DNA of 64,000 nucleotides from Mesorhabditis belari (Eukaryota > Nematoda > Chromadorea > Rhabditida > Rhabditidae), in assembly GCA_958450365.1 (NCBI GenBank), contig CAUEEP010000736.1:3301001-3365000 (forward strand), written 5' to 3'. The notes under the pieces are model-generated. The model did not search any database. It was not told the origin of the DNA and worked only from the letters and a program-made list of their open reading frames with translations. Below, piece by piece: positions 1 through 11,800 of the stretch. The number at the start of each line of letters is the position of its first letter. Within the stretch, counting starts at the first letter, position 1. A program made the position numbers and the translations under genes.

Positions 1-194
1 GTAGTGAACAGTAGTGAACAGAAATTCACACCTGGCACACAAACTTTTGGTAGATTGGAGACTTTATGAGAAAAAGTGATGAGAAAATGGAAATATTCAA
101 TCTACCAATTGGCTTAGAATTCGATTAGAAAGAGGGATTAGAAAGAAATTCATTACAGTATGGTATTGTACTTCTGATTTTAGGCACCTTTACC

Positions 195-412
195 GTTAGC
201 AGCCGGGGCCAATTTTTCCCCAACTTGCAACCAAATTTTATATAGGTTTTTGCCAACAAATTTTGAAAAAACAATTAGCTCCTGAAAGCTAACGTTCTAA
301 GCTATCTAAATCTTATTAAAACTTTCTGATTTGACAAGTTTAAGGTACTTAAAAATGAGCTGCAAGTTGACCAAAAAATTGGCCCCCGCCGATAATCACT
401 ATCCCTTGCCGT
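195..412. mobile_element. MITE-like repeat with GGGGCCAATTTTT termini
   Basis: The ends are imperfect inverted copies (GGGGCCAATTTTT near 203 and AAAAATTGGCCCCC near 385). The interior, from 'cctgaaagctaacgttct' to 'gagctgcaagttg', recurs twice more at about 29660-29830 and 30030-30190 inside gene B. No coding potential is seen. A non-autonomous DNA element is the likeliest identity; the superfamily is not determined. Confidence 0.55.
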
Positions 413-925
413 TAACCGTAAAGATCCGATATTCGAAACGCATCTCTTTTGACACAAAAAAAACAAGGCTCCGGTAGATTAAACATCTTGAAAATAAGGA
501 TAAATTAAGGCCAACAAATTGCTTAAAAATTTGGCAAATTATTGCTGATGAGAAGAGAAAAGACAATAAACAAATTAAGAAACATAAATAATTTATGGCA
601 AAACGCTGCCGTTAAAAAAGCTAGACGAAGAGGCGTGTTGAATGGGCTTCGTTCGACAGATCATCACCTTGATACAACCGCTCAAATCTGCTGATACAAT
701 CACGTCTTCTGGAAACGGTTTTAGTAAGATGGCTGAGCTTGAATATTTGGTGTAAAATTTTAATATTTAAACACATTCAGATCCCGATACTATTCCCAAA
801 TCATAGGTGAAAGATTTTTGCTAGTTTCTTGAGAAATCAGCCCAATCACTCAATCAAAATCAATTTTTGAATGCAAATTTGACTCTACAGTGAAAAAGTA
901 GCCGATGGGAAGATAAACAGGAAAA

Positions 926-1343
926 AAAACGGGCTAAAAACGGCTTCAAACTTCTAAAAACGAGCTAAAAACGAGCTAAAAACGGCAAAAACCGGGATAA
1001 AAACGGCTTAAAACGGCTGAAACCGGCTGAAAACAGGTATAAAACGAGCTAAAAACGACTAAAACCGGGCTAAAACCGGGCTAAAACGGCTAAAACCAAA
1101 AACTGGGCTAGAAGCGGCTTAAAACAGGCTTAAAACGGGCTAAAAACGGCTTAAAACATTTAAAAACGTCTAAAACCGCTAAAACCGGACTAAAAGCGGC
1201 TTAAGTGGCTTAAAACGGGTTAAAAATGGGCTAAAATGGGCTAAAAATAGGCTAAAAACGGTCAAAAACGGCTAAAACCGGGCTAAAAGCGGCTAAAAGC
1301 GAGCTAAAAACTGCTAAAACCGGCTTAAACGGCTAAAAACGTA
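926..1343. repeat. Degenerate minisatellite of (G)GCTAAAAACG units
   Basis: About 420 bp of imperfect 9-12 bp units of the form GGCTAAAACCGG, GGCTTAAAACGG or GAGCTAAAAACG. It lies downstream of the WDR44 gene stop. No reading frame or RNA gene is seen here. The rest of 1-1445 is AT-rich intergenic sequence. Confidence 0.8.
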
Positions 1344-1445
1344 ATTTACTGTCAAAGCAATAGAATTTGCTTTGTTTTTAAGCTCAAATACACTTCTGAT
1401 TCTGCACTTAACACTTTTGTATTCATTGTGAGTTTACTGATTACT

Positions 1446-4400
1446 CTAGTTGATTCTAAACCCAATTATAACTCTCAAAAACCCACCATCATTCAATTGT
1501 TGCTTATCCTTGTCAAACGATGTCGAACTCGGCTTATGCCCGCTTTTGATTCCCAACAAATCCAATGGTTTTGGAGCAAATACAGCCGTTGATACAGCCG
1601 CCGTGTGTGCCCGTACTCGTTCCCACATTTTATTCCGATCTTTTCTCACAGATAGCGAAGACGGTAAATCGCTTGTCCTCCACAAGTAAACGTGTCTAAA
1701 TTTTGAAATAATTTCGATATTTTTTCAAGTCTTACTTATCCTCCGATCCACAAATCACATGTTTCCCATCGGGCGCAAATGAAGCTCGAATTTGCGAGTG
1801 TTCGTTTTGAGCGCCGATGAATTTACACGTCAACGACATATCTCTTACATCGTACATTCGTACGCGTGAATCATTGGAAGTCACCTAAATTGAAAATTTT
1901 AAAAATGTATTAGGTTGGTGAATTGAAAACTGCCGGACTTTGAACTAAAATTTATTCAACATAAAACCATGAATTCATTCGAAATAATTTCCATTATTAT
2001 TGACGACTTCTGCCCATTTTACAGGCAATTTGCGGATTCCTCTTTCGTGGTAGGATTTTCGTTTTGAATCGAAAAACTTTCAAAGCCAATTTTTGACTGC
2101 TTCTTCCGAATCGAAGTGTTCTCCCGCAAGCAAACTGAACCGTTTCCAGCGAGTCCGTTCCTTAACCAGAGAAGAGAACTCTGGCTCGGGCCTAGTTAGG
2201 TGTCACCGAGTTCATTTGCGTTACCGCCCGATGCACTCAGAAGAGTACAAATCTCCGTATCCGGGTACGGGAATATTATTCATGGTCCAGAATAATCAAA
2301 AGGGGAGAGGTCCGGACTGTATGGGGAATGCGCCAAAAGTTCCCAAACAAGGCTGTTTATTTTAGAGCGAGTCAGTTTTGCAACATCAGGGCGAATTTTA
2401 TTATTTTATTATGGATTGGCGAATTGAAAACTGCCGGACTTTGAACTAAAATTTATTCAACATAAAACCATCAATTCATTCCAAATAGTTTCCATTATTA
2501 TTGACGACTTCTGCCCATTTTACAGGCAATTTGCGGATTCCTCTTTGTAGTAGAATTTTGGTTTGTGTGTAAGACAAGTGTGAGACTCAAAAATGGAGGA
2601 CTGGAGATGTCCCAGTTTGAGCACTTTCTTCAAAAGAAACCCATTTTGGTGTCAATAGAAAAGTTGTAGAGAATCAAAAATTAGGCTTATAGACAAATTT
2701 CCAAAAAGATACACTTGGTAGTTTCGCTTAAAATGTAAGTTTTGTGAAAATTTGTAAATTTTGCATTTCTTGAAACCCAGTTTTTGAATTGTTCTGAAAA
2801 TTTGGATATAAGCTTAATATTTGATTCTCTACAACTTTTCCATTGACACCAAAATGGGTTTCTTTTGAAGAAAGTGCTCAAACTATCACATATGACAATA
2901 GCCCGCAGTTTTCAATTCACCAACCCAATATATATCTTTTATGATATTCTGATCAAATTCTATGCAATTAATCAACTTACCAATAGCTTATCTCCATGTA
3001 CAGCCAATCCAGTCACTTTATGTCCTCTTGCATTCTTTCCACGAGTCGATCTTGCATCAACAACTGTGTGATATTTCAACTGCTGAAATCATTTGCTTTT
3101 TCTTGTTTTGAAATTTGAATATTTACATCAGCTGTATAGAAATAACATCGACCGTTGTACGTGCCAACCACAGCGAATTTTCCATTCTTGGCGAATGCGA
3201 GAGCTGTGATGAATTTTACCTGAAAGTTTGCTAGTTTTTAAGCGATAATTTAGAATGCTCGTTGCTCTTGACGGATTCTCTATTGTATTTTCTAATCTTT
3301 AAAAGCAACTTCTTTCACCTGTACTTCATTCCAAACCGCCACTCTCTTATCCGGAATATGCCATAATCGCAATTTTCCATCAAGCGATCCGGAGAGAAAA
3401 TAACGATCATCTTTTGGCAGAAAAGCTACACAAGTAACGAAATCGACATGTTGAAAGCAGCAAAGGCATTCAGTTCTTGTAATATGCCATAATTTGACTG
3501 TTCGATCCATTCCTGATGATAGAACAAAGTTGTTCTTTGACCAAGACAAGTCGAGCACATCGGCTGTGTGTCCCTAAAAAGAAAGTTCGTATTTCTTTAC
3601 AGTATTTCTTATTCATTGACCCTAAAATGACAATTTAAGACAAGTCGAGATTCATTGACCCTAAGATTCAGATTCATTGACCCTAAGATTGACCTAAGAT
3701 TCATTGACCTAAGATTCATTGACCGAGATTCATTGACCGTAAGATTGACCTAAGATTCATTTACCTAAGATTCATTGACCGAGATTCATTGACCCTAAGA
3801 TTCAGATGCATTGACCCTAAGATTGACCTAAGATTCATTGACCGAGATTCATTGACCCTAAGATTCAGATTCATTGACCCTAAGATTGACCTAAGATTCA
3901 TTGACCTAAGATTCATTGACCCTAAGATTCAGACTCATTGACCCTAAGATTGACCTAAGATTCATTGACCCTAAGATTCAGATTCATTGACCCTAAGATT
4001 GACCTAAGATTCATTGACCCTAAGATTCAGACTCATTGGCCCTAAGATTGACCTAAGATTCATTGACCCTAAGATTCAGATTCATTGACCCTAAGATGAC
4101 AATTTAAAACAAGTCGAGCACATCGGCTGTGTGTCCCTAAAAAGAAATTTCGTATTTCTTTACAGTATTTCTTATTCCTTAACCCTAAGATGAGAATTTA
4201 AGATTGAATTTTCTTTTGACTCACCTTTAGAGTAACAAACGGCTGTGCCATGAATACGAGCGGTCCTTTGTTCTCTTCTTCTGATGGATTTGAGTTAGTG
4301 ATGTCACTTTCCTCTAGTGAAGATGGAGCTCGAAACGCTTCACTGTCACACATTGATCGTTCAAACATCTAGAAATATTTATTATAGATATTTTTATCGA

Positions 4401-7400
4401 AATTCTTCTTCTTCTTTATAAACCTCTTGTGGCGGACAATCAGCTCTTTTCATGTAGCGATCGCGAAGCGCTTCGAAATGCCGAACATGCGCCTTTGCTA
4501 CCCAGATTCGAATGATTGCATCCTGAAATATTAGATAATTTAATAAAACTAAGTTACTTGTTTTCTTCTCAGTCACTTTTTTTAATCTATAAATGAACCT
4601 GGCCAGCAGTTGCCATTAAACGACCGCAAACTGAGAAACGAACCACCCAAACGGCTCCCGTATGTTCGGCTTTAATTTCCTAAATCTCATTCGTTTATAA
4701 AATTTTCTTGAATAAATACTTGTGCAACTTTGAGATTCTCAAAGTCATAAGGACCCTTTTTGGAATATTTCGGTCGAACGAGTGGTACTGAGGTGTGGCC
4801 ACGAGATGAATGCCCATCAGCTTGTGAGGGATCTCCTCCATCTTCACTCTCACTCCCACTATCCTCTGCATCAGTTTTCAACGCTGGAGTCGGCTTCCAA
4901 ACATGTACAGCTCTTAAATAATCTCTTTTTGATTTCTCTTTTTAATTTACTTGTTAATCATTCCATTTATCCATGACGAGGCATAGCTTTTCACAATACT
5001 TCTTGCATAACCCATTTTTGAAGTAGGCGAAAGTTGATCTGATCGTTCATCATCGTCAAGTCTGAAAGCATAACTATTTTTGAACTCTAAAGCTTTATCA
5101 AGCTTTTGAATTAGAGAATCTTTTACCCAATCGTTTTTGAGCCCATTTGTCCATGTGATTTCATGCTCATTCGTCGCTCAACATCTCGCGTGATTGGATC
5201 AACAGCCTGGAAAGGACATTCGATCATTGGACATTAGATTTTAAGACCTATAACAAAAATTGTATGCTTATCTGAAGCTTGACAAGACCATGGTTAAGAA
5301 ATTAAGTGAAAAAATCTTTCTTTAAACCAACTTGCACACTTCCAGATGGAGATGGCCTCTGTGGCAACATATCCGAAGTACTTCTTTGTACAGGAGATGG
5401 CTTTTCGACTACAACTGATAACTTCTCAAAGTCCATCGCTTTTCCATTATGTGCTGGTGAGGCTTCGCTCTCTGTTTCTTCCATAATCGTTTCCGATTTG
5501 CGAGCTTCGCGACTAAAATTCGATATAAAACCTTGACACAAATTTTACTTGTTATTGAAAAGCCTCTTCTGAATCGGAGTCTCGAATTCTAGAGGTGGCA
5601 AAACGATGATCGAGGTCGATGGGCCATCTCCATTTACTTGATCCGTTGAGGAGTTAGTCTAAAGCCCAAATGATTGCAAAATGTTTTGGTTTAGACTCAC
5701 TGATGCTATTGTATTCTCAGAGTTGTGTTCAGACATCAATTGTGTTGTCAACTCTGAGATGACTCCTTCTGCTTCTTGATTTCTTTCCTCTTCTTCTCCA
5801 TCCGGTGGCTCTGTTCCTCTCGTCAATGAATTCGATTTTTGAGATGGTGGTGGAAAAGGACCCGTCTAAAGACAAAATATAATAAAATCTTGAATCTGAA
5901 AGAAGCTAGCTAAGGAAAATCCAACTGTACTTGTCCAATCTTGATTGAGATCTGAATTCATTTTATAATTTAACAAAAGAAAGCCTCTAATTTCAATTTT
6001 AGAGTTTTTAGTATAGCTTTTTCTCTTTAATAACCCACTTTTATCGACTTTGCTAGTGTCAATCCTCGATCCAATGAATTCGTCTTCGTGTGCCCTCTTC
6101 GTCTTCCCACAGAAGCCGGTGTTGGTTGAACAGAACATTCAGAAACATTTGGACTCGCATAAGAATTTCCTGAAACATTTCAAAATCTAATTAAATTGTA
6201 AAAACACACCCGACATCGACGATATCGAGCAAATCGATAGCTTTGGCTCAAGGGGTTTTTCCAAAGAAGTTGCTCTGCTTCTGTCCGAGTTTTCAGCGGA
6301 TAGGGAATGACTGGAATATTCGTTTTCCTAGGTCAAATTTATTTTTAAACCTTTGTACTTCGAGAACTGGTTCAAGTGGTGGTGAGGTTAGAGTTTTCGG
6401 TGAAGGAACTGGCATCGGTAGACAAATCGATGGGTTTCGAGGAGGTACTGGAGGAGGGCTTCGGAGCTGAATTTTCAATGCTATATCTATTTTAAAAGAA
6501 TTTACTAGTTGTTTAGAAATTGAATTTATTTAACGATTAGATTTACCTCAGGTAGCGGTGGAGGTGGATGAGCTGGCGGGGGACCATTTGGTGAGGTGAC
6601 AGTACTTGAAGAAGTACTCGGATATTGTGGAATTGAATTTCGAGCAGCTCTAGAGTAAAGGAATTGCCAATAAAATGAGAAATGTTACCCATTGTAGTAA
6701 GGTGATTGTATGAGTAGCGGAGATTCCATTGTGATACTCCCGCGTGTGCTCATTGCACATGTAGACGCACTGTCCGATGGATGAACGATTGCTGACGGAC
6801 CGTTGAGCACTTTTCTGGAATCGAAGATACTATTTTCTCTAATAGCAATGCACTAAGCCTAAGCCTGAACCTGAGCCTAAGCCTGAGCCTAAGACTGGGC
6901 CTAAGCCTAAGCCTAAGCCTAAGCCTAAGCCTAAGCCTAAGCCTAAGCCTAAGCCTAAGCCTAAGCCTAAGCCTAAGCCTAAGCTTAAGCCTAAGCCTGA
7001 GCCTAAGCCTGGACCTGAACCTAAGCCAAAGCCTAAGATGTGGGGTCGGAAAATGTAGCTGACGATGAGATCTTGTGGGGGATTAGAGTGTTGAGCTTCT
7101 GTGAAAACTTGAAAACCGTAAAATAGTCATCAACTCGGCTCTTGCATGGAAAACACGGTACTTACAGAGTTTCTTCAAAGGCTCTTTGTTAGTTTCACTT
7201 GCCATTTCCCCTCACCTGTGCCAAGAATGAAGACTCGTATTCTCACTGATCAAACTCAGCGTGTCCCCATCGCCGGCAAACGTGGCTCCCGCCGTTCCTC
7301 CACCAAACTCATCTCTCATCTGCTTTCGCAATCCTCTTAATCTATCTCTTCGATTTGTTTGTGAAGTAGGAAGATTCTCATTCTAAATAGATTTCAGTTC

Positions 7401-7829
7401 GCTTTTTAATTTTAAAGTTACATTCTGTGAAGTATGAGAAGTGGTTGGAGTGTTTATGCTTGGAGCAGGCAGAAGTGGGTCGGGGAAGGCTCTGGGGCGT
7501 TTTGGTTCCTGAAAATTTTAAAGTTATTGACTTTTGTCTATGTAAAGAGTCAAATTATGCTAGTTTTAAGTCGAAAGAACCTACAGATTTCTTAAATTTA
7601 CATTTAAATCGGTACTTATTGATCTTATCTCTGTAAAAGTATTTAATAGCTCCATCTCTACTCTCGATTTGAATTCGAATACATTTTTGCATGAATTTTT
7701 GTGGATTAAGATAAATAGAAGCTTTAAAATATCTGCTAATGTCTTTAAAATCGAATAAACCTTGAAAACTGGAGAGTTGTGTACATCAGTTCTAGCGTCT
7801 TCGAATAAATCCGTATCAGAATCACTCAT
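1446..7829 (-). CDS. sym-4: WD40-repeat protein, WDR44 / SYM-4 orthologue (multi-exon)
   Basis: WDR44 (rabphilin-11) family proteins are cytosolic/endosomal Rab11-binding WD40 scaffolds; C. elegans SYM-4 is the nematode member. The first exon (7761-7829) encodes [12 protein letters not shown], like the acidic start of the family. Exons at 7422-7508 and 7216-7382 follow in phase. A proline-rich region is encoded around 5.3-6.7 kb. The WD40 half lies in exons near 4.6, 4.4, 4.2, 3.3-3.57 ([33 protein letters not shown]), 3.13-3.22, 2.98-3.08, 1736-1884 and 1446-1695 ([14 protein letters not shown], ending FRIN). The two last junctions were checked in frame. A TTTTAG acceptor 8 nt before the ATG could accept a spliced leader. 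Introns hold a mariner relic, a minisatellite and a telomere-repeat MITE. Family assignment is very secure; middle exons (5-6.8 kb) are only approximate. Confidence 0.93.
1909..2930 (-). mobile_element. Degenerate mariner (D34D) element in a WDR44 intron
   Basis: Inverted ends TTAGGTTGGTGAATTGAAAA (1910) and its complement ending near 2930 are mariner-like and sit at TA. On the minus strand a broken frame still shows the catalytic-region motif [13 protein letters not shown] (about 2290-2340) and the transposase C-terminus [19 protein letters not shown] followed by stop. The 3' end of the element is present twice (1913-2050 and 2410-2560), and 2615-2690 is inverted at 2810-2885. The frame is broken and the N-terminal domain is absent, so this is a relic. 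Confidence 0.85.
3576..4223. repeat. Intronic minisatellite (ATTCATTGACCCTAAG) with duplicated exon edge
   Basis: Units of ATTCATTGACCCTAAGATTCAG and shorter variants fill 3640-4100 in a WDR44 intron. Both flanks carry the same roughly 95-bp segment (3546-3640 and 4107-4205). This segment includes the first 28 or so bases of the WD40 exon and its 3' splice site, so the repeat array separates two copies of an exon edge. Confidence 0.85.
6822..7195. mobile_element. MITE copy with internal telomeric repeat
   Basis: The left end TTTCTCTAATAGCAATGCAC resembles the 21226 element end. The segment 7043-7193 (from 'tggggtcggaaaatgtagct' through 'acggtacttacagagtttct') is closely similar to 21310-21450. 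It lies in the WDR44 intron between the exons at about 6.8 and 7.2 kb. Confidence 0.7.
6850..7036. repeat. Interstitial telomeric repeat (TTAGGC)n
   Basis: About 30 hexamers of GCCTAA on the plus strand (TTAGGC on the minus strand). They are perfect through about 6898-6980 and have scattered GAGCCT/GGGCCT variants at the edges. TTAGGC is the telomere unit of most nematodes. Here it is internal, inside a MITE-like element in an intron. Confidence 0.9.
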
Positions 7830-7946
7830 CAATTGAACTAAAACTGATTCGTTAAATTTAGAAATTGAGAAACAATCAAATATTCTATTTAAAGAGGTAT
7901 TAAACAAAAAATTTGTTTAATTAAACATTCAAATGACGTCATTTTT

Positions 7947-8450
7947 GGGAGTGGGACAAATGCGACCTTTGTTTTTGCGCACCCGGACATTTGCGCACCT
8001 TTTTTTCCGCACCTTGCCCATTAGCGCACCTTTTTTCGCGTTTTAAAAAAGCTCTAAAAAGCTAATATTAACCAATTTCTATTCCAAAAGTTGTTTTTCT
8101 AGGTAATTTTAGGGCGTAGAATCGAAATTTTGACATATCAGAGCTTGTGGAAGCGAACAGACGGAGTTATTTGAAAGACAAAACGGCTAGATCAAATTAC
8201 AGGAAATTGTCGATTTTTCTCTTTGTATAACTCCGTCCGTTTGTTTCCACAAGCTCTGATATGTCAAAATTTCGATTCTACGCCCTAAAATTACCTAGAA
8301 AAACAACTTTTGGAATAGAAATTGGTTAATATTAGCTTTTTAGAGCTTTTTTAAAACGCGAAAAAAGGTGCGCTAATGGGCAAGGTGCGGAAAAAAAGGT
8401 GCGCAAATGTCCGGGTGCGCAAAAACAAAGGTCGCATTTGTCCCACTCCC
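7947..8450. mobile_element. hAT-like palindromic MITE, copy 1 (type A)
   Basis: Long inverted termini begin GGGAGTGGGACAAATGCGAC and end in the complement. The arms are almost fully palindromic for about 230 bp each. An 8-bp direct duplication TCATTTTT flanks the element, which is the target length of hAT elements. It occupies most of the interval between the WDR44 start and the idhb-1 stop. The remaining intergenic DNA (8451-8826) is AT-rich with nothing else recognised. Confidence 0.9.
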
Positions 8451-8826
8451 TCATTTTTCTATTTTTTAACTTATAATTCACCAAAAAGAGACAAAATTAA
8501 TCATGGTTTTTAAACCAGAAAATTTTTGAATAAAGAAAAAGAAATAAAAACTTTATTCCATTCTATCAGTAAATTTGAAGATAGGGTAACTTTTGCGAAT
8601 CTTAAAATATAATAAAATCCTATGACCAAAAAGACACTAAGACTCACAAAAAAGATGACAGAAAAGAAAATTGTTGATAAAGCAAAAAAAGAAAAAGCTA
8701 AAACATGCTAAAATTAAACAGAAAAGCAGAATATTTACAACAGAATTGGGCGATTATTATGAGCAAGTTTTCGGCTGAATAGAACTATTGCATCTAAGAA
8801 TTCTATGCGTTGAATCGTGAATCGGA

Positions 8827-11800
8827 TTAGATCTTGAACTTGTCGACGACTCGATCGGCGAATTCTGTCGATTTGGCATAACTGAAAGAATCGGTTTTGG
8901 TTTTACCATTGTTGACAAGATTGTTTCAACCATTATCTCCAGTAAGATCCTGATCTGGATCAAAATCTCAAAAGCCAGGAGTCAGACCTGTACCTGGCTT
9001 CCGGCCTAACTCTAGCCTTCCCTGATCTATTAGGTACAAGCATAAGAAATGCGGATTTCAACATTTTCATAAATCTCCAACGATAGAAACCTGATATCGA
9101 TGGATGTTATGTATATATGTTATATTAATAAAGCAAAGACTTGTCCTTAGCTCATTGCTAGGAGCTATATCTGTTTTTGTTCTTCAAATCAACTAGCTCA
9201 ATTCATTAGCTAGCGTCAAGAACAGACTTAGACAATATGACAAACGCACATTACTATTAAAAGTTGTAAATCTCCTCTACAAAATAGGCTAAAATGTGTT
9301 TCAATTGATCGAAGCATTGAAGAAATTTCGAGGCCGAAATGCGAGTGACCAAAAAAAGAATCGAATCACTTTAGGGACAAGTTTAGTGTGGTCAAAATAG
9401 AGTTACCTTCCCAAAGATTTAAAAAAAAAGGATAACTATATATCAATTCATTAAAAAAGTCTAACGGAAATGCATTTACAGAAATTTAGATAGAGCGTAA
9501 GTTCAAAACCCTCAAAATTGTCAAAAAAAACCGGCTTTTTCGCAAAAAAGAAAAATTATTGTAAAAAACAAAGTTTTCCCATGAAATGATCCCAACTCTT
9601 AATTATTTTGAATGATATTTGAATCATTTTGAATGAAGGGCGCTCATTCTCCACTATATAGTCAAAACTGAGCTCTTGTGAAAGTAGGGTTTTCAAAAAG
9701 TGCCCTGCAAAAAGTGCTTTCTTGGTCACTCGCATTTCGACCTCGAAATTTCTTCAATGATTAGATCAATTGAAACACGTTTTAGCCTATTTTGTAGAGG
9801 AGATTTACAACTTTCAAATAGTTTATAAAATCGATATCAGGTTTCTATCGTTGGAAATTTATGAAAATGTTGAAATCCGCATTTCTTATGCATGTACCTA
9901 ATAGCTCAAAAGCCTGTTTTTCTGTTTTTTCTGTTTCTTGACATTCTTAACATTCCATTCTTGTTTCTAGACTTTTTAAAGATAATATTAATATATCATT
10001 CTATAAAAAAGCTATAAACTAACCCTCCAAAATCCTGCGTTCGAACTTTTCCTTCTTTAACAACATCGTAAACCGCTTGACGTAAAGCATTACCTAAACT
10101 TTGTCTTAAAAAAGATCTTATTACACAAATTATGAAGTTATAAATGTTAATTTCTGGCTTTAACTATGATAATCTATAAACTTTAGCAACTTAAACGACT
10201 TATATTTAGTGTTAAACATCGTAGTTACAAGTTCTACTCACCATAAGTATCCAAGTGCAAATGATTTAACATGTTGGCGGCGCAAAGAATCATCGCTGTT
10301 GGATTAGCGATTTGTCTGAACAAGAGAAATCATGATAAGAGTTTTATAAATACCTTCCAAGAGCAGCGTGGAAAGCGTGTCGACTTCCTGGCTCGAAAAT
10401 CACAAAATCTGAGCCAACCGACTCAGCTGGTACCACTCCAGCTCCACCAACAAGTCTAAAAGAAGAAAATTTTAAAAAAGAGCAAAACCATACCCAGCAG
10501 CCAAGTTGTCAATGATGTTTCCATACAAATTTGGCATAACCATTACATCGAATTGCTCAGGTCGGCTGACAAGTTGCATACAAGTATTGTCAATGATCAT
10601 TTGATCGAATTCGATACGTGGGTAGAGTTTAGCAGTCTAGAAGATGGTTTTAGTTTAGGAGTACTGGAGAAATAACTTGGTAGTACTGTAGATTCGTTTT
10701 ACTGTAAAATAATAATACTGGATCAAGCTACAACTGATCTTTTATCTCAAATCACTCGGCCATGATCGACGATCGACAATCACTCGGCCGCTATGGCCGC
10801 TATGGCCTATGGCACTCGGCCGCTATGGCCTATGCAACTCGGCCGCTATGGCCTATACAACTCGGCTCAGAGTGCCATAGCGGCACTCGGTCGCTATGGC
10901 CTATGGCACTCGGCCGCTATGCCCTATGCAACTCGGCCGCTATGGCCTATGCAACTCGGCCGCTATGGCCCAGTGCTTAGAATTATTTTTCAAGCAGATG
11001 CTCTAACCACTGAGCTATCCAGCATCTTCTTGCTAGAGAAGAAAGAGGATACAAGGGGAAAGAGAGGAAGAAAGAGTGGTTAGGATTCTTGTATCCTAGT
11101 CGGGGATCACGAGTTCAATCCCGCTAGAAAATTTGACTCTTTTTCCCATATATCTATGGGTTTTTCTCTGCTATATTCTTTAGGAATATTAGGGCAATAA
11201 GCTTGTGTATTTCTTTATATCAGATTATTCTTATTAAATAAATGTATACTTTTAAATATACCTCTTGACAAACTTTCAAGAAAAGCCCATCACCGAGCTT
11301 CATAATATTGGCTTTATGAACGGCAATAACCTAAATTAAAAATAAAAATAGTAAAAAAAAAAGTCAAAACCTTCTTTCTTCCGTGCTTTGTGGCATAATC
11401 AAAAGCAAATTTTGCGATTCGTTCAATTTTTGGGCGCGTCGAGATTTTCAAGCATTCGATAACTCCTAAAAACAAATTTTTTTTGCTTAACTACAAAGAT
11501 CTGGAATAAAAGATAATGATAACAAAACAATAACAGATATCATGCCTGGAACAAGCTCATGCTCAAGAGCACTGTATTCTCCCTCGGTTTGTTCTCGAAT
11601 GATTACAAAGTCGAGCTCTTTTCCATGACGTGTCTTGATGCCGGGAATGGTCTGTAAATAGAATTAAGGTTTTCAATAAAGCTTAGTCTTTTGAAACTTT
11701 TAGTATTAGTATTTTCTTCAGAGTCAAGCCAAGATTCAAGGTTGATTGCTTGCAAAAGTAAAGTTGAACCTCGCTTCTAGCTAGATAAAGCTCTAGCTAG

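Noticed and set aside
3640..4100. CRISPR-like array (regular short repeats)
   Set aside because: Units are contiguous with no unique spacers, and the host is a eukaryote. It is a minisatellite. The same applies to the other arrays.
10762..11083. Overlapping frames in the GGCCGCTATGGCC repeat
   Set aside because: Minisatellite artefact inside an idhb-1 intron.
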